Assembly: GCA_035762665.1 (NCBI GenBank)
Contig: DASTNZ010000034.1
Span: 22,149-86,148, forward strand
Source: JASLBX01 sp035762665
GTDB taxonomy: Bacteria > Actinomycetota > Actinomycetes > Jiangellales > Jiangellaceae
Length of the DNA stretch: 64,000 bases
Direction: 5' to 3'
The number at the start of each line of letters is the position of its first letter. The first letter of the stretch is position 1. The notes below the pieces were generated by a model. The model saw only the letters and a program-made list of their open reading frames with translations. It was not told where the DNA came from and searched no databases. Positions 42,251-51,070 of this stretch are shown here, piece after piece. Both the position numbers and the translations under genes were made by a program.

Positions 42251-43768
42251 ATGGTGGTGAGGCGTAATACGAGGGTTGTCGTCGGCGCGGTCGCGACGCT
42301 GCTGCTCCTCGTCCCGCTCGCCGTCATCTGGCTGTCGAGCCTGGCGCCGGCCAGTTATTCGGTCATGGGCATGGGGCAGGCCGAGCTGGGCGGTGGGCCC
42401 GCCGACGGGTTGCATGCCGACCACGACGGTCACGGGTGGGATGGCCCACCGCCCGCGCCCGGCGATGTGTCAGTCGCGGAGCTGACCGGGCCGACCACCG
42501 GTGTTCCGGATGTCGCCGTCGAACTGGTCGCCCGAACCGAACAGGTGACGCTCACCGGCGCTCAGGCCTCGCGGGTCGGGGCCACGGCGGCTTATACGCT
42601 CAACGGAACGACGCCCGGCCCGGTCATCCATGCGACGCAAGGCGATCTCGTTCAGGTCACATTGGTCAACGAATCCGTGGCGGGCGGTGCCACTCTGCAC
42701 TGGCACGGTGTCGACGTCCCGAACGCCGAGGACGGCGTTGCCGGCGTCACGCAAGACGCCGTGCGGGTGGGCGGATTTCACACGTACCAGTTCCTGGCTG
42801 AAGACCCCGGCACCTACTGGTACCACTCCCACCAGATATCCCACGAGCAGGTCCGGCGCGGGCTGTTCGGTGTGCTTGTGGTGGCGCCATCCGGGGGGAT
42901 TGCGGCCGACCACGACGTGGTGGCGGCCTTCCACACGTACGGGAGTACGGCGACGCTAAACGGGGACACTGGCGAGCACCGGTACGTCGCGGGCCCGGGA
43001 GAGTCAGTCCGGATCCGGATCGTGAACACCGACAACGGTGTGCTGCGGGCGTGGGTGGCGGGCGTGCCGTTCCGCCTTACCGCCGTCGACGGAAGAGATG
43101 TCAACGCACCAACTCCGGTGACGGGCGAGGCGGTGGTGGTAGCTGCTGGCGGCCGAGCGGACGTCGAGTTCACCGTGCCGGCCGACGGGTCGGCCGTGCT
43201 CGTCGCGGTAGGGGCGGCAGAGCTCGTCGTCGGGCCGGCCGGGGCACCGGTGCCAGTCGCCACGCCGCCGGCCGAAGTGCTCGACATGCTGGACTATGGG
43301 TCACCTGCCGACCTTGAATTCGATCCGACGCAACCGGACCGCGATTTCGAGTACCGCATCGGCCGGCGGCCGGGCTTCCTCGACGGCCGGCCCGGGATGT
43401 TCTGGACGATCAACGGCCGGATGTACCCCGACGTGCCGATGTTCGTCGTGTCTGAGGGCGATGTCGTCCGGATGACCATCGAGAACTCGAGGGCCGACAA
43501 CCATCCGATGCACCTGCATGGTCACCATGCCGTGGTGCTGGCACGCAACGGAGTACCGGCCACCGGCAGCCCATGGTGGGTGGACTCGCTCGACGTGGCG
43601 CGCGGGGAGTCGTACGAGATCGCATTCGTCGCGGACAACCCGGGAATCTGGATGGATCACTGTCACGACCTTGCCCATGCAGCCGATGGGTTGGTCGCCC
43701 ACCTGGCCTACACCGGCGTGTACACGCCCTTCCGAATCGGCGGCCCCGCGTCCAACGAACCCGAGTAG
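42251..43768 (+). CDS. Multicopper oxidase
   Basis: This 505-residue exported oxidase has an N-terminal hydrophobic anchor (~8-30) and three cupredoxin-type domains. All four copper-binding motifs are visible: LHWHGVDVPNAED, YWYHSHQISHE, HPMHLHGHHAVVL and WMDHCHDLAHAADG. The HCH motif supplies the type 1 and type 3 copper ligands. Such enzymes oxidise phenols, metals (Cu(I), Mn, Fe) or act in copper tolerance. There is no Met-rich copper-binding loop of the CueO type. A Gly/His segment (DGLHADHDGHGWDG) follows the anchor and may bind metal. Confidence 0.92.
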   Translation: MVVRRNTRVVVGAVATLLLLVPLAVIWLSSLAPASYSVMGMGQAELGGGPADGLHADHDGHGWDGPPPAPGDVSVAELTGPTTGVPDVAVELVARTEQVTLTGAQASRVGATAAYTLNGTTPGPVIHATQGDLVQVTLVNESVAGGATLHWHGVDVPNAEDGVAGVTQDAVRVGGFHTYQFLAEDPGTYWYHSHQISHEQVRRGLFGVLVVAPSGGIAADHDVVAAFHTYGSTATLNGDTGEHRYVAGPGESVRIRIVNTDNGVLRAWVAGVPFRLTAVDGRDVNAPTPVTGEAVVVAAGGRADVEFTVPADGSAVLVAVGAAELVVGPAGAPVPVATPPAEVLDMLDYGSPADLEFDPTQPDRDFEYRIGRRPGFLDGRPGMFWTINGRMYPDVPMFVVSEGDVVRMTIENSRADNHPMHLHGHHAVVLARNGVPATGSPWWVDSLDVARGESYEIAFVADNPGIWMDHCHDLAHAADGLVAHLAYTGVYTPFRIGGPASNEPE

Positions 43769-43869
43769 ATCTCGCAAGATCGGTGAGTGACGGCGGCGTC
43801 GGCATTCGTGGGCTTGGTACGCCTCATGGGATGATGGAGGGCGATCCTGACCGCTCACCGAGGACCCAC

Positions 43870-45720
43870 GTGACGACCAACGCTCCGGCGCCCGCGCACA
43901 CGCCCCCTGAGCTGATTCGCAACTTCTGCATCATAGCTCACATCGACCATGGCAAGTCGACGCTGGCCGACCGGATGCTGCAGCTCACCGGGGTGGTCGA
44001 AGGACGTGTCATGCGCGAGCAGTACCTCGACCGGATGGACATCGAGCGTGAGCGCGGCATCACCATCAAGAGCCAGGCCGTCCGGTTGCCGTTCACTGCG
44101 GCCGACGGGCGGTCCTACGTACTGAACCTGATCGACACCCCCGGCCACGTCGATTTCAGCTACGAAGTGAGCCGCAGCCTGGCCGCGTGCGAAGGCGCCG
44201 TACTTCTTGTTGACGCCGCCCAGGGGATTGAGGCGCAGACCCTGGCCAACCTCTATATGGCTCTTGAGAACGACCTGCATATTATCCCGGTCCTGAACAA
44301 GATCGACCTGCCGGCGGCGCAGCCGGACAAGTACGCTGCCGAACTCGCACACCTCATCGGCTGCGAGCCCGAGGACGTCCTACGGGTGAGCGGCAAGACC
44401 GGGGAGGGTGTCAGTGAGCTTCTCGAGCGGATCGTCGCCGAGGTCCCGGCCCCGGTGGGTGACCCGGACGCCCCCGCCCGCGCGATGATCTTCGACAGCG
44501 TCTACGACACGTACCGCGGCGTCGTGACGTACGTCCGGCTGATAGACGGCAGCCTGTCCGCACGCGAGCGCATCTTGATGCTGTCGACCCACGCCACCCA
44601 CGAACTCCTCGAGATCGGCGTGATCTCGCCAGAGATGAAGCCATCGGCCGGGCTCGGCGTGGGGGAAGTCGGCTATCTGATCACCGGAGTGAAGGACGTT
44701 CGGCAGTCAAAGGTGGGTGACACCGTTACTTCAGCGGCCAGGTCGGCCACCGAGGCGCTGGCGGGCTACCGCGAACCCAAGCCGATGGTCTTCTCTGGGC
44801 TCTACCCGATCGACGGCTCGGATTACCCCAACCTGCGCGACGCGCTGGATCGGCTCAAGCTCAACGATGCGGCCCTGGTCTACGAGCCGGAGACCTCCGT
44901 CGCCCTCGGCTTCGGTTTCCGTTGCGGGTTTCTGGGCCTGTTGCACCTGGAGATCGTCCGGGAGCGGCTCGAGCGGGAGTTCGACCTCGACCTGATCTCC
45001 ACCGCGCCCAATGTCGTGTACCGGGTCGTGGAGGAAGACGGTACCGAGCACGTAGTGACCAATCCCAGCGAGTTTCCGTCCGGCAAGATCGCGACTGTGT
45101 ACGAGCCGGTTGTGCGGGCTACGATCCTGGCTCCGAGCGAGTACATCGGCTCGATCATGGAGCTGTGCCAGAACCGGCGCGGGTCGATGCTCGGCATGGA
45201 CTACCTTTCTGAAGACCGAGTCGAACTGCGCTACACGCTGCCGCTCGCGGAGATCGTCTTCGACTTCTTCGATGCACTGAAGTCGCGCACCCGCGGCTAC
45301 GCCAGCCTCGACTACGAGCCGGCCGGCGAGCAGGAAGCCGCCCTGGTCAAGGTGGACATCCTGCTCCACGGCGATCCCGTCGACGCGTTCAGCGCGATCG
45401 TGCACAAGGACAAGGCGTACTCGTATGGCGTCGCGATGGCGGGCCGGCTGCGCGAGCTCATCCCGCGGCAGCAGTTCGAGGTGCCGATCCAGGCGGCGAT
45501 CGGTTCCCAGGTCATCGCCCGCGAGACGATACGCGCCATGCGCAAGGACGTCCTGGCCAAGTGTTACGGGGGCGATATCACCCGCAAGCGCAAGCTGCTG
45601 GAGAAGCAGAAGGAGGGCAAGAAGCGGATGAAGATGGTCGGCCGGGTCGAGGTGCCGCAAGAGGCGTTCATCGCCGCCCTGTCGTCCGACGCCGCCGGCG
45701 GCCAGGCCACCAAGAGGTAA
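43870..45720 (+). CDS. lepA: Elongation factor 4 (LepA)
   Basis: This 616-residue translational GTPase has G1 AHIDHGKSTLADRML, G3 DTPGHVDFSYEV and G4 NKIDLPAA. EF-G-like domains II, III and V follow, and the C-terminal domain unique to LepA ends DITRKRKLLEKQKEGKKRMK. LepA binds ribosomes, aids 30S biogenesis and resolves stalled translocation. I chose GTG 43870 with GAGGA just upstream; longer in-frame starts overlap the oxidase gene. Confidence 0.96.
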   Translation: MTTNAPAPAHTPPELIRNFCIIAHIDHGKSTLADRMLQLTGVVEGRVMREQYLDRMDIERERGITIKSQAVRLPFTAADGRSYVLNLIDTPGHVDFSYEVSRSLAACEGAVLLVDAAQGIEAQTLANLYMALENDLHIIPVLNKIDLPAAQPDKYAAELAHLIGCEPEDVLRVSGKTGEGVSELLERIVAEVPAPVGDPDAPARAMIFDSVYDTYRGVVTYVRLIDGSLSARERILMLSTHATHELLEIGVISPEMKPSAGLGVGEVGYLITGVKDVRQSKVGDTVTSAARSATEALAGYREPKPMVFSGLYPIDGSDYPNLRDALDRLKLNDAALVYEPETSVALGFGFRCGFLGLLHLEIVRERLEREFDLDLISTAPNVVYRVVEEDGTEHVVTNPSEFPSGKIATVYEPVVRATILAPSEYIGSIMELCQNRRGSMLGMDYLSEDRVELRYTLPLAEIVFDFFDALKSRTRGYASLDYEPAGEQEAALVKVDILLHGDPVDAFSAIVHKDKAYSYGVAMAGRLRELIPRQQFEVPIQAAIGSQVIARETIRAMRKDVLAKCYGGDITRKRKLLEKQKEGKKRMKMVGRVEVPQEAFIAALSSDAAGGQATKR

Positions 45721-45801
45721 GGCACCGATCACTGGTGCGCGGCCACCTTCGAGAGATGTTGGGCGTACACAATTTGGACACAGTCCCGCAAGTACCATTC
45801 C

Positions 45802-45847
45802 GTTAAGGCGCCGGCAGCCTCTAACGTTCCTGCCACGGGGCCTTAAC
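45802..45847 (+). promoter_or_regulatory. Inverted repeat upstream of the acyl-CoA ligase gene
   Basis: GTTAAGGC (45802-45809) and GCCTTAAC (45840-45847) form a perfect 8-bp inverted repeat that encloses a second pair GGCAG/CTGCC. It ends 27 bases before the start codon. It could be a two-half-site operator or an mRNA hairpin; no family can be named. Confidence 0.45.
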
Positions 45848-45874
45848 ACCGCCGGTCCTCGATGTGGAGGAAGC

Positions 45875-47695
45875 ATGACAGCCGTGTCCGAGCAACTCGA
45901 CGCTGTGAATAACCGTCCCGCCTCCGTGGGTCGGATGTTTCTCGATCGGGTGCAAGCGACTCCCAACCGTGAGGCCTACCGCTACCCGACCGATGGCGGT
46001 TGGGCGTCGTTGACGTGGGCCGAGACCAAGGACCGCGTGTGGGCCATCGCGGCCGGGCTGATCTCTCTCGGAATCGAGGCTGAGCAGCGGGTGGCGATCG
46101 CCAGCTCGACCCGTCTCGAGTGGATCCTCGCCGACCTGGCCATTAACTGCGCGGGCGCGGCGACGACCACCGTGTACCCGAACACGGCTGCCGACGATGT
46201 TGGATACATCCTGTCCGACTCCAACTCGCGAGTGGTTTTCGCCGAGGACGCCACGCAGGTCGCCAAGGTCATGGAGAACAGGGCGAAGCTGGACGACCTG
46301 ATCAAGATCGTGGTGTTCGACGGCGAGAGTGACAGCGATCTCGTCATGACTCTCGCGGAGCTGGAGGAGCAGGGTAAGGCCCATCTGGCTGACAAGCCGA
46401 CGGCCGTTGACGACGCCGTCGCCGCGATCGGGCCCGAACAACTGGCCACCCTGATCTACACCTCGGGCACCACCGGGCGTCCGAAGGGGGTGCGGCTGGT
46501 GAACGACAGCTGGGTCTACGAAGGCGTCGCCATCGACGCCGTGAAGATCCTGAACGTCGACGACCTGCAGTACCTGTGGTTGCCCCTTTCGCACTCGTTC
46601 GGCAAGGCGCTGGAGGCGATCCAGCTGCGGATCGGCTTCGCTTCGGCCGTCGACGGCAACCTGGATCGGATCGTCGACAACCTCGGCGTCGTCAAGCCGA
46701 CGTTCATGGCGGGTGCACCTCGGATCTTCGAGAAGGTGCATGCGCGGGTGACGACCGGAGTACAGGCCGAAGGCGGCGTCAAGGCCAAGATCTTCGACTG
46801 GGCGTTCAACGTTGGTCGGCAGGTCTCGAAGCTGCGCCAGCAGGGCAAGGAGCCGGGCGGGCTGCTTGCGATTCAGCACCGCCTGGCGGACAAGCTGGTG
46901 TTCAGCAAGATACGTGACCGGTTCGGCGGCCGGGTCCGGTTCTTCGTCAGCGGGGCGGCGGCGCTGTCCAAGGACATCGCGGAGTGGTTCCACGCAGCCG
47001 GAGTGCTCGTGCTCGAGGGTTACGGGCTCACCGAGACGAGCGCGGCCTCGTTCGTCAACCGGCCGCACGCCAACCGGTTCGGCACCGTCGGCCCGCCGGC
47101 ACCGGGTACTGAGGTGAAGATCGCCGACGACGGTGAGGTCCTGGTGAAAGGCCCCGGCGTGATGCGCGGCTACCACGGCCTGCCAGAGCAGACCGCCGAG
47201 GTGCTGACGGAGGACGGGTGGTTCCACACCGGCGACATCGGTGAGGTGGTCGACGGGTACCTGCGGGTGACAGACCGCAAGAAGGACCTGATCAAGACGT
47301 CCGGCGGTAAATACGTCGCGCCGCAGAAGATCGAGATCGTCTTCAAGGCAATTTGCCCGTACGCCAGTCAGATCGTCGTGCACGGCGACAAGCGCAACTA
47401 CTGCACCGCGCTGATCACGCTCGACCCGGACGCCATGGAGACGTGGGCCGAGCAGCACAACCACTCGGGCAAGTCCTACGAGGAGTTGGTGGCGCTACCC
47501 GAGGTCCGCGACATGGTGCGGCGGTACATCGATGAGCTCAACGCGCGTCTTGAGCGCTGGGAGACGATCAAGAAGTTCGAGATCCTTCCGCACGACCTCA
47601 CGGTCGAGGAAGGCGACATGACGCCGAGCATGAAGGTCAAGCGGAAGCTGGTCGAGAAGAAGTACATGAGCATCCTCGACTCCATGTACAACTAG
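45875..47695 (+). CDS. Long-chain fatty acid-CoA ligase (FadD15-like)
   Basis: This 606-residue adenylate-forming enzyme activates fatty acids to acyl-CoA. Motifs are LIYTSGTTGRPKGV (P-loop), LEGYGLTETSA, GWFHTGDIGEV and RVTDRKKDLIKTSGGKYVAP (hinge). The extra helical insertion and the C-terminal MTPSMKVKRKLVEKKY match the long-chain group found next to hemW/lepA in Actinobacteria (FadD15 type). ATG 45875 has GGAGGAA upstream. A palindromic repeat starts at the last base of its stop codon. Confidence 0.92.
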   Translation: MTAVSEQLDAVNNRPASVGRMFLDRVQATPNREAYRYPTDGGWASLTWAETKDRVWAIAAGLISLGIEAEQRVAIASSTRLEWILADLAINCAGAATTTVYPNTAADDVGYILSDSNSRVVFAEDATQVAKVMENRAKLDDLIKIVVFDGESDSDLVMTLAELEEQGKAHLADKPTAVDDAVAAIGPEQLATLIYTSGTTGRPKGVRLVNDSWVYEGVAIDAVKILNVDDLQYLWLPLSHSFGKALEAIQLRIGFASAVDGNLDRIVDNLGVVKPTFMAGAPRIFEKVHARVTTGVQAEGGVKAKIFDWAFNVGRQVSKLRQQGKEPGGLLAIQHRLADKLVFSKIRDRFGGRVRFFVSGAAALSKDIAEWFHAAGVLVLEGYGLTETSAASFVNRPHANRFGTVGPPAPGTEVKIADDGEVLVKGPGVMRGYHGLPEQTAEVLTEDGWFHTGDIGEVVDGYLRVTDRKKDLIKTSGGKYVAPQKIEIVFKAICPYASQIVVHGDKRNYCTALITLDPDAMETWAEQHNHSGKSYEELVALPEVRDMVRRYIDELNARLERWETIKKFEILPHDLTVEEGDMTPSMKVKRKLVEKKYMSILDSMYN

Positions 47696-47773
47696 CCGTT
47701 CGATCACGTTCGGCAGTCGGCACGACGTAGCTACAGGAGCGCATGCCTATAGCTATGTGGCCAACTCTGGTGG
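47695..47773. repeat. Degenerate copy of a dispersed palindromic element
   Basis: The element begins at the stop codon of the acyl-CoA ligase gene with TTCGATCACGTTCGGCAG (47699-47716), identical to the left arm of the full copy at 63527-63623. By eye about 64 of the first 78 bases match (~82%). The right half has decayed: the terminal inverted arm is lost and only part of the inner palindrome (GACGTAGCTACA...) remains. It lies between this gene and hemW. Confidence 0.85.
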
Positions 47774-47804
47774 GCGGCCCTCCGAGCCCTTGGCACAATG
47801 GGGT

Positions 47805-49031
47805 GTGCCCTCCACCCTGCCCGACGGCTCGCCGGCCCCGCCTGACGGCGCGCTGCCGCCTGCCGCGCTGGCGCAGTTCGGCACCCGGCCGTTCGGCATC
47901 TACTTGCACGTGCCTTTCTGCACGACCCGGTGTGGGTACTGCGACTTCAACACCTACACCGCCAGCGAGCTGGGCCCCGCTCCGGGCGCGTCCCGTTCAT
48001 CGTGGGCCGATGCGGCCATCGCGGAGCTGCGACTGGCCCGCCGCGTGCTCGGGGCGGCCGACGTCCTTGTGGCGACGATCTTCGTCGGTGGTGGTACACC
48101 GAGCCTGCTGCCCTCGGCGGATCTCCGCCGCGTCGTCCGGGCTGTCGATGCCGAGTTCGGGCTCGTCCCCGGCGTGGAGATCACCATCGAGGCGAACCCA
48201 GAGTCGGTGGGGCCTGCGTGGTTTGACGGGCTGCTGGAGGCCGGGTTCACCCGCGTATCGCTCGGCATGCAAAGTGTGCGCCCGCACGTGCTGGGCGTCC
48301 TCGACCGCGTTCACACGCCCGGGCGGCCGGCTGAAGCCGCCGCCGAGGCGCGAAAGGCGGGCTTCGATCACATCAACCTCGATCTGATCTACGGCACGCC
48401 GGGAGAGAGCCTTGACGACTGGGGCGCCAGCGTCACCGCCGCGATCGAGGCCGGGCCGGACCACCTCAGCGCCTACGCCTTGATCGTCGAGGAGGGCACC
48501 CGGCTGGCTGCGCGGATTCGCCGCGGCGACCTGCCGGCCCCGGACGATGACGACCTCGCCGACAAATACGAGGTCGCCGACGATGCTTTCGCCGCGGCTG
48601 GTTACACCTGGTACGAGGTGTCGAACTGGGCGATGTCCGGCGCTGCCCGCTGCCGGCACAACGAGCTGTACTGGACCGGTGGGCACTGGTGGGGTGTCGG
48701 ACCTGGTGCGCACAGCCACGTCGGTGGCACCCGGTGGTGGAATGTCAAGCATCCGGCGGCGTGGGCTGCGCGCCTTTCGTCCGGCCAGAGCCCGGCGCAC
48801 GCCCGCGAGGTGCTCGACGCCGAGACGCGCCGCGTCGAGCGGGTGCTGCTGGAGATCAGGCTGGCGGACGGGCTGGATATCGCAGTCCTCGATGACGCCG
48901 GACGGGCCGCGGCCAGGGAGATCTGCGCCGACGGGCTGATCGAAGCGAACCACTACGCCCCTGGTCGCCTCGTTCTCACCCGCCGCGGCCGGTTGCTCGC
49001 CGATGCAGTCGTACGCCGCCTACTCGACTAA
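47805..49031 (+). CDS. hemW: HemW-like radical SAM haem chaperone
   Basis: This 408-residue protein starts at GTG 47805 (MPSTLPDGSPAPPDGALPP), the usual actinobacterial N-terminus; the earlier in-frame start at 47757 lies in repeat DNA. It has the radical-SAM motif YLHVPFCTTRCGYCDFNTY, the GGGTPS and ITIEANPES segments and the HemW C-terminal domain (RRVERVLLEIRLADGLDI). HemW binds haem and is thought to insert it into respiratory enzymes. Unlike true HemN, it is not expected to be a coproporphyrinogen dehydrogenase. Its stop overlaps the stop of the convergent DUF3097 gene. Confidence 0.93.
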   Translation: MPSTLPDGSPAPPDGALPPAALAQFGTRPFGIYLHVPFCTTRCGYCDFNTYTASELGPAPGASRSSWADAAIAELRLARRVLGAADVLVATIFVGGGTPSLLPSADLRRVVRAVDAEFGLVPGVEITIEANPESVGPAWFDGLLEAGFTRVSLGMQSVRPHVLGVLDRVHTPGRPAEAAAEARKAGFDHINLDLIYGTPGESLDDWGASVTAAIEAGPDHLSAYALIVEEGTRLAARIRRGDLPAPDDDDLADKYEVADDAFAAAGYTWYEVSNWAMSGAARCRHNELYWTGGHWWGVGPGAHSHVGGTRWWNVKHPAAWAARLSSGQSPAHAREVLDAETRRVERVLLEIRLADGLDIAVLDDAGRAAAREICADGLIEANHYAPGRLVLTRRGRLLADAVVRRLLD

Positions 49032-49867
49032 CGCGCGTCCCCTGGCGCTGTCACGAAGTCGATCAGCTCCTCCACCCGCCCGAGCAGCGCGGGCTCGAGA
49101 TCCGCATACGTGCTCACGGCGCCAAGGATGCGGCGCCACGCCGCCGTCGTATCAAGCGGCCACCCGGCGGCGCGCAGCACACCTTCCTTCCACGGCTGTC
49201 CCTTTGGAACGTCCGGCCAGGCGTCCAGTCCCAGCGCCGACGGGCGGACCGCCTGCCATACGTCCACGTAGGGATGACCGAGGACGAGCACATGCTCGGC
49301 TCCTGCGGCCTGGACGATGTCCTCAGCGATCCGGCTCTCCTTGGTCCCCGGCACCAAATGGTCAAGCAGCACGCCGAGCCGCCTCCCCGGCCCGGGCCCG
49401 AACTCCTGGACGATCGCCGTCAGATCGTCCACCCCGCCCAACTCCTCGACGACGACACCTTCGACGCGGAGGTCGTCGCCCCACACCTTCTCGACCAGCT
49501 CGGCATCGTGCTTGCCCTCGACATAGATGCGGCTGTCCCGTGCCACCCGGGCACGCTGCCCGGTAACGGCGATCGAACCCGATGCTGTGCGGGCCGGCCG
49601 GGCCGGCGCGTGCGCTCGTGGTCGCACCAGCGCTACTGGGCGTCCGTCCAGCTGGAAGCCGGCACCGAGCGGGAACCCGCGCCGCCGCCCGTGCCGGTCC
49701 TCGAGCGTGACGACGTGCTTGTCAAAATCGACAACCACGCCGCAGAAGCCGGTCTGGGCGTCCTCGACCACGAGGCCCAGTTCGATAGGGAGCTCGACGG
49801 TACGGCGGCGGGCCGGCTGGCGCGGGGTGGCCAGGACGTCACGGCCGTAGCGGTCGGCGAAGGGCAC
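49028..49867 (-). CDS. DUF3097 family protein
   Basis: This protein of about 279 residues reads FADRYGRDVL... RTVELPIELGLVVEDAQTGF, then a Toprim-like stretch (RIYVEGKHDAELVEKVWGDD, GVLLDHLVPGTKESRIAE, VLGHPYVDVWQAVRPSALGL). This is the DUF3097 family, conserved next to hemW/hrcA in Actinobacteria. The acidic residues and Toprim-like layout hint at a nucleic-acid enzyme, but the function is not known. I chose GTG 49867, because sequence further upstream is not conserved-like. Confidence 0.85.
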   Translation of the reverse strand: MPFADRYGRDVLATPRQPARRRTVELPIELGLVVEDAQTGFCGVVVDFDKHVVTLEDRHGRRRGFPLGAGFQLDGRPVALVRPRAHAPARPARTASGSIAVTGQRARVARDSRIYVEGKHDAELVEKVWGDDLRVEGVVVEELGGVDDLTAIVQEFGPGPGRRLGVLLDHLVPGTKESRIAEDIVQAAGAEHVLVLGHPYVDVWQAVRPSALGLDAWPDVPKGQPWKEGVLRAAGWPLDTTAAWRRILGAVSTYADLEPALLGRVEELIDFVTAPGDAR

Positions 49868-49995
49868 CCGGAGACCGTAACGGGCGCGGCGCGCCGGCCC
49901 GGGTAACGACACGGCGGCAGATCGTGTGTACCGGGCCGCAGGGTATGGACCCCCGGCAACGGCAAATGGCATCGTCGGGCGCAGAGACCATAGAA

Positions 49996-50022
49996 TTGGC
50001 ACTCTAAGATGGCGAGTGCCAG
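49996..50022 (+). promoter_or_regulatory. CIRCE operator for HrcA
   Basis: TTGGCACTC (49996-50004), a 9-base spacer and GAGTGCCAG (50014-50022) match the CIRCE consensus TTAGCACTC-N9-GAGTGCTAA closely. It lies 16 bases before the hrcA ATG and overlaps AGAGGAGG, the hrcA ribosome-binding site. TAGAAT (49991-49996) may be the -10 box. HrcA should bind here to repress hrcA-dnaJ. Confidence 0.92.
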
Positions 50023-50038
50023 AGGAGGTGGCTACCCG

Positions 50039-51061
50039 ATGTCACTCGATGACCGCAAGCTAGAGGTCCTGCGCGCCATCGTCGAGGACTACGTAGCTAC
50101 CCAGGAGCCCGTCGGTTCCAAAGCCCTCGCCGATCGCCACCACCTAGGTGTGTCACCGGCGACCATCCGCAACGATATGGCCGCCCTCGAGGAAGAGGGC
50201 CTGATCGCCCAGCCGCATACAAGTGCGGGTCGGGTGCCCACTGACAAGGGTTACCGGCTGTTCGTCGACCGGCTCTCGACGGTCAGGCCGCTGTCGCCGG
50301 CCGAGCGGCGCGCTATCCACAGCTTTCTGGACGGAGCGGTTGATCTCGAAGACGTCGTGACGCGGACGGTCCGGTTGCTCGCCCAGCTGACCCGCCAGGT
50401 GGCGGTCGTCCAGTATCCGTCCCTCTCCCGCTCGACGATCCGCCACGTCGAGCTGGTCCCAATCTCGCCAGCGCGCATTCTGCTCGTGCTCATCACGGAC
50501 GCGGGCCGGGTGGAGCAGCGGGTCATCGAGTTGCCGGCTGACGTCGACGAGCACCTGGTGGCCGACCTGCGCGCCCGCATTGGCGGCGCCGTGCAGGGCT
50601 TGGACTTCGGTGCTGTGAGTGCTGCGGTCGAGTCGATGCCGACGGCGTTCGCGCCCGAGGACCGCGCCACCGTCTCGGCCATCGTGGCCACGCTGCTCGA
50701 TTCGCTCGTCGAACGGCGCGAGGAGCGCCTTGCAGTAGCCGGCACGGCCAACATCACCCGGTTCGGCCACGAGTTCGACGCCGCCCTTGCCCCGCTGCTC
50801 GAGGCACTGGAAGAACAAGTCGTGCTGCTGAAGTTGTTCGGCGAGGCCACGAGCCCGTCTACCCTTACTGTCCGGATCGGTCACGAGAACCCCGACGAGC
50901 TGGCGGCCGCATCCGTCGTCACGACCGGCTACGGTCCCGGCGATCGCGCCCTGGCCATGCTCGGGGTCGTAGGACCGACCCGGATGGACTACCCAGGAAC
51001 AATCGCGTCGGTCGGAGCCGTTGCGCGATACGTCAGCCAGATTCTCGCGGCCAACAGCTAG
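50039..51061 (+). CDS. hrcA: Heat-inducible transcription repressor HrcA
   Basis: This 340-residue repressor has an N-terminal winged helix (LDDRKLEVLRAIVEDYVATQ, EPVGSKALADRHHLGVSPAT, IRNDMAALEEEGLIAQPHTSAGR), a GAF-like central domain and a C-terminus ending LGVVGPTRMDYPGTIASVGA. HrcA binds CIRCE and needs GroEL for activity. I chose ATG 50039: the earlier in-frame ATG (50009) lies inside the CIRCE site. dnaJ follows after 9 bases. Confidence 0.95.
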   Translation: MSLDDRKLEVLRAIVEDYVATQEPVGSKALADRHHLGVSPATIRNDMAALEEEGLIAQPHTSAGRVPTDKGYRLFVDRLSTVRPLSPAERRAIHSFLDGAVDLEDVVTRTVRLLAQLTRQVAVVQYPSLSRSTIRHVELVPISPARILLVLITDAGRVEQRVIELPADVDEHLVADLRARIGGAVQGLDFGAVSAAVESMPTAFAPEDRATVSAIVATLLDSLVERREERLAVAGTANITRFGHEFDAALAPLLEALEEQVVLLKLFGEATSPSTLTVRIGHENPDELAAASVVTTGYGPGDRALAMLGVVGPTRMDYPGTIASVGAVARYVSQILAANS

Positions 51062-51070
51062 GAAGCCTGA

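Noticed and set aside
47757..47804. Earlier in-frame start for hemW at 47757
   Set aside because: It lies in the degenerate palindromic repeat; homologues begin at MPS-L-DG, encoded from GTG 47805.
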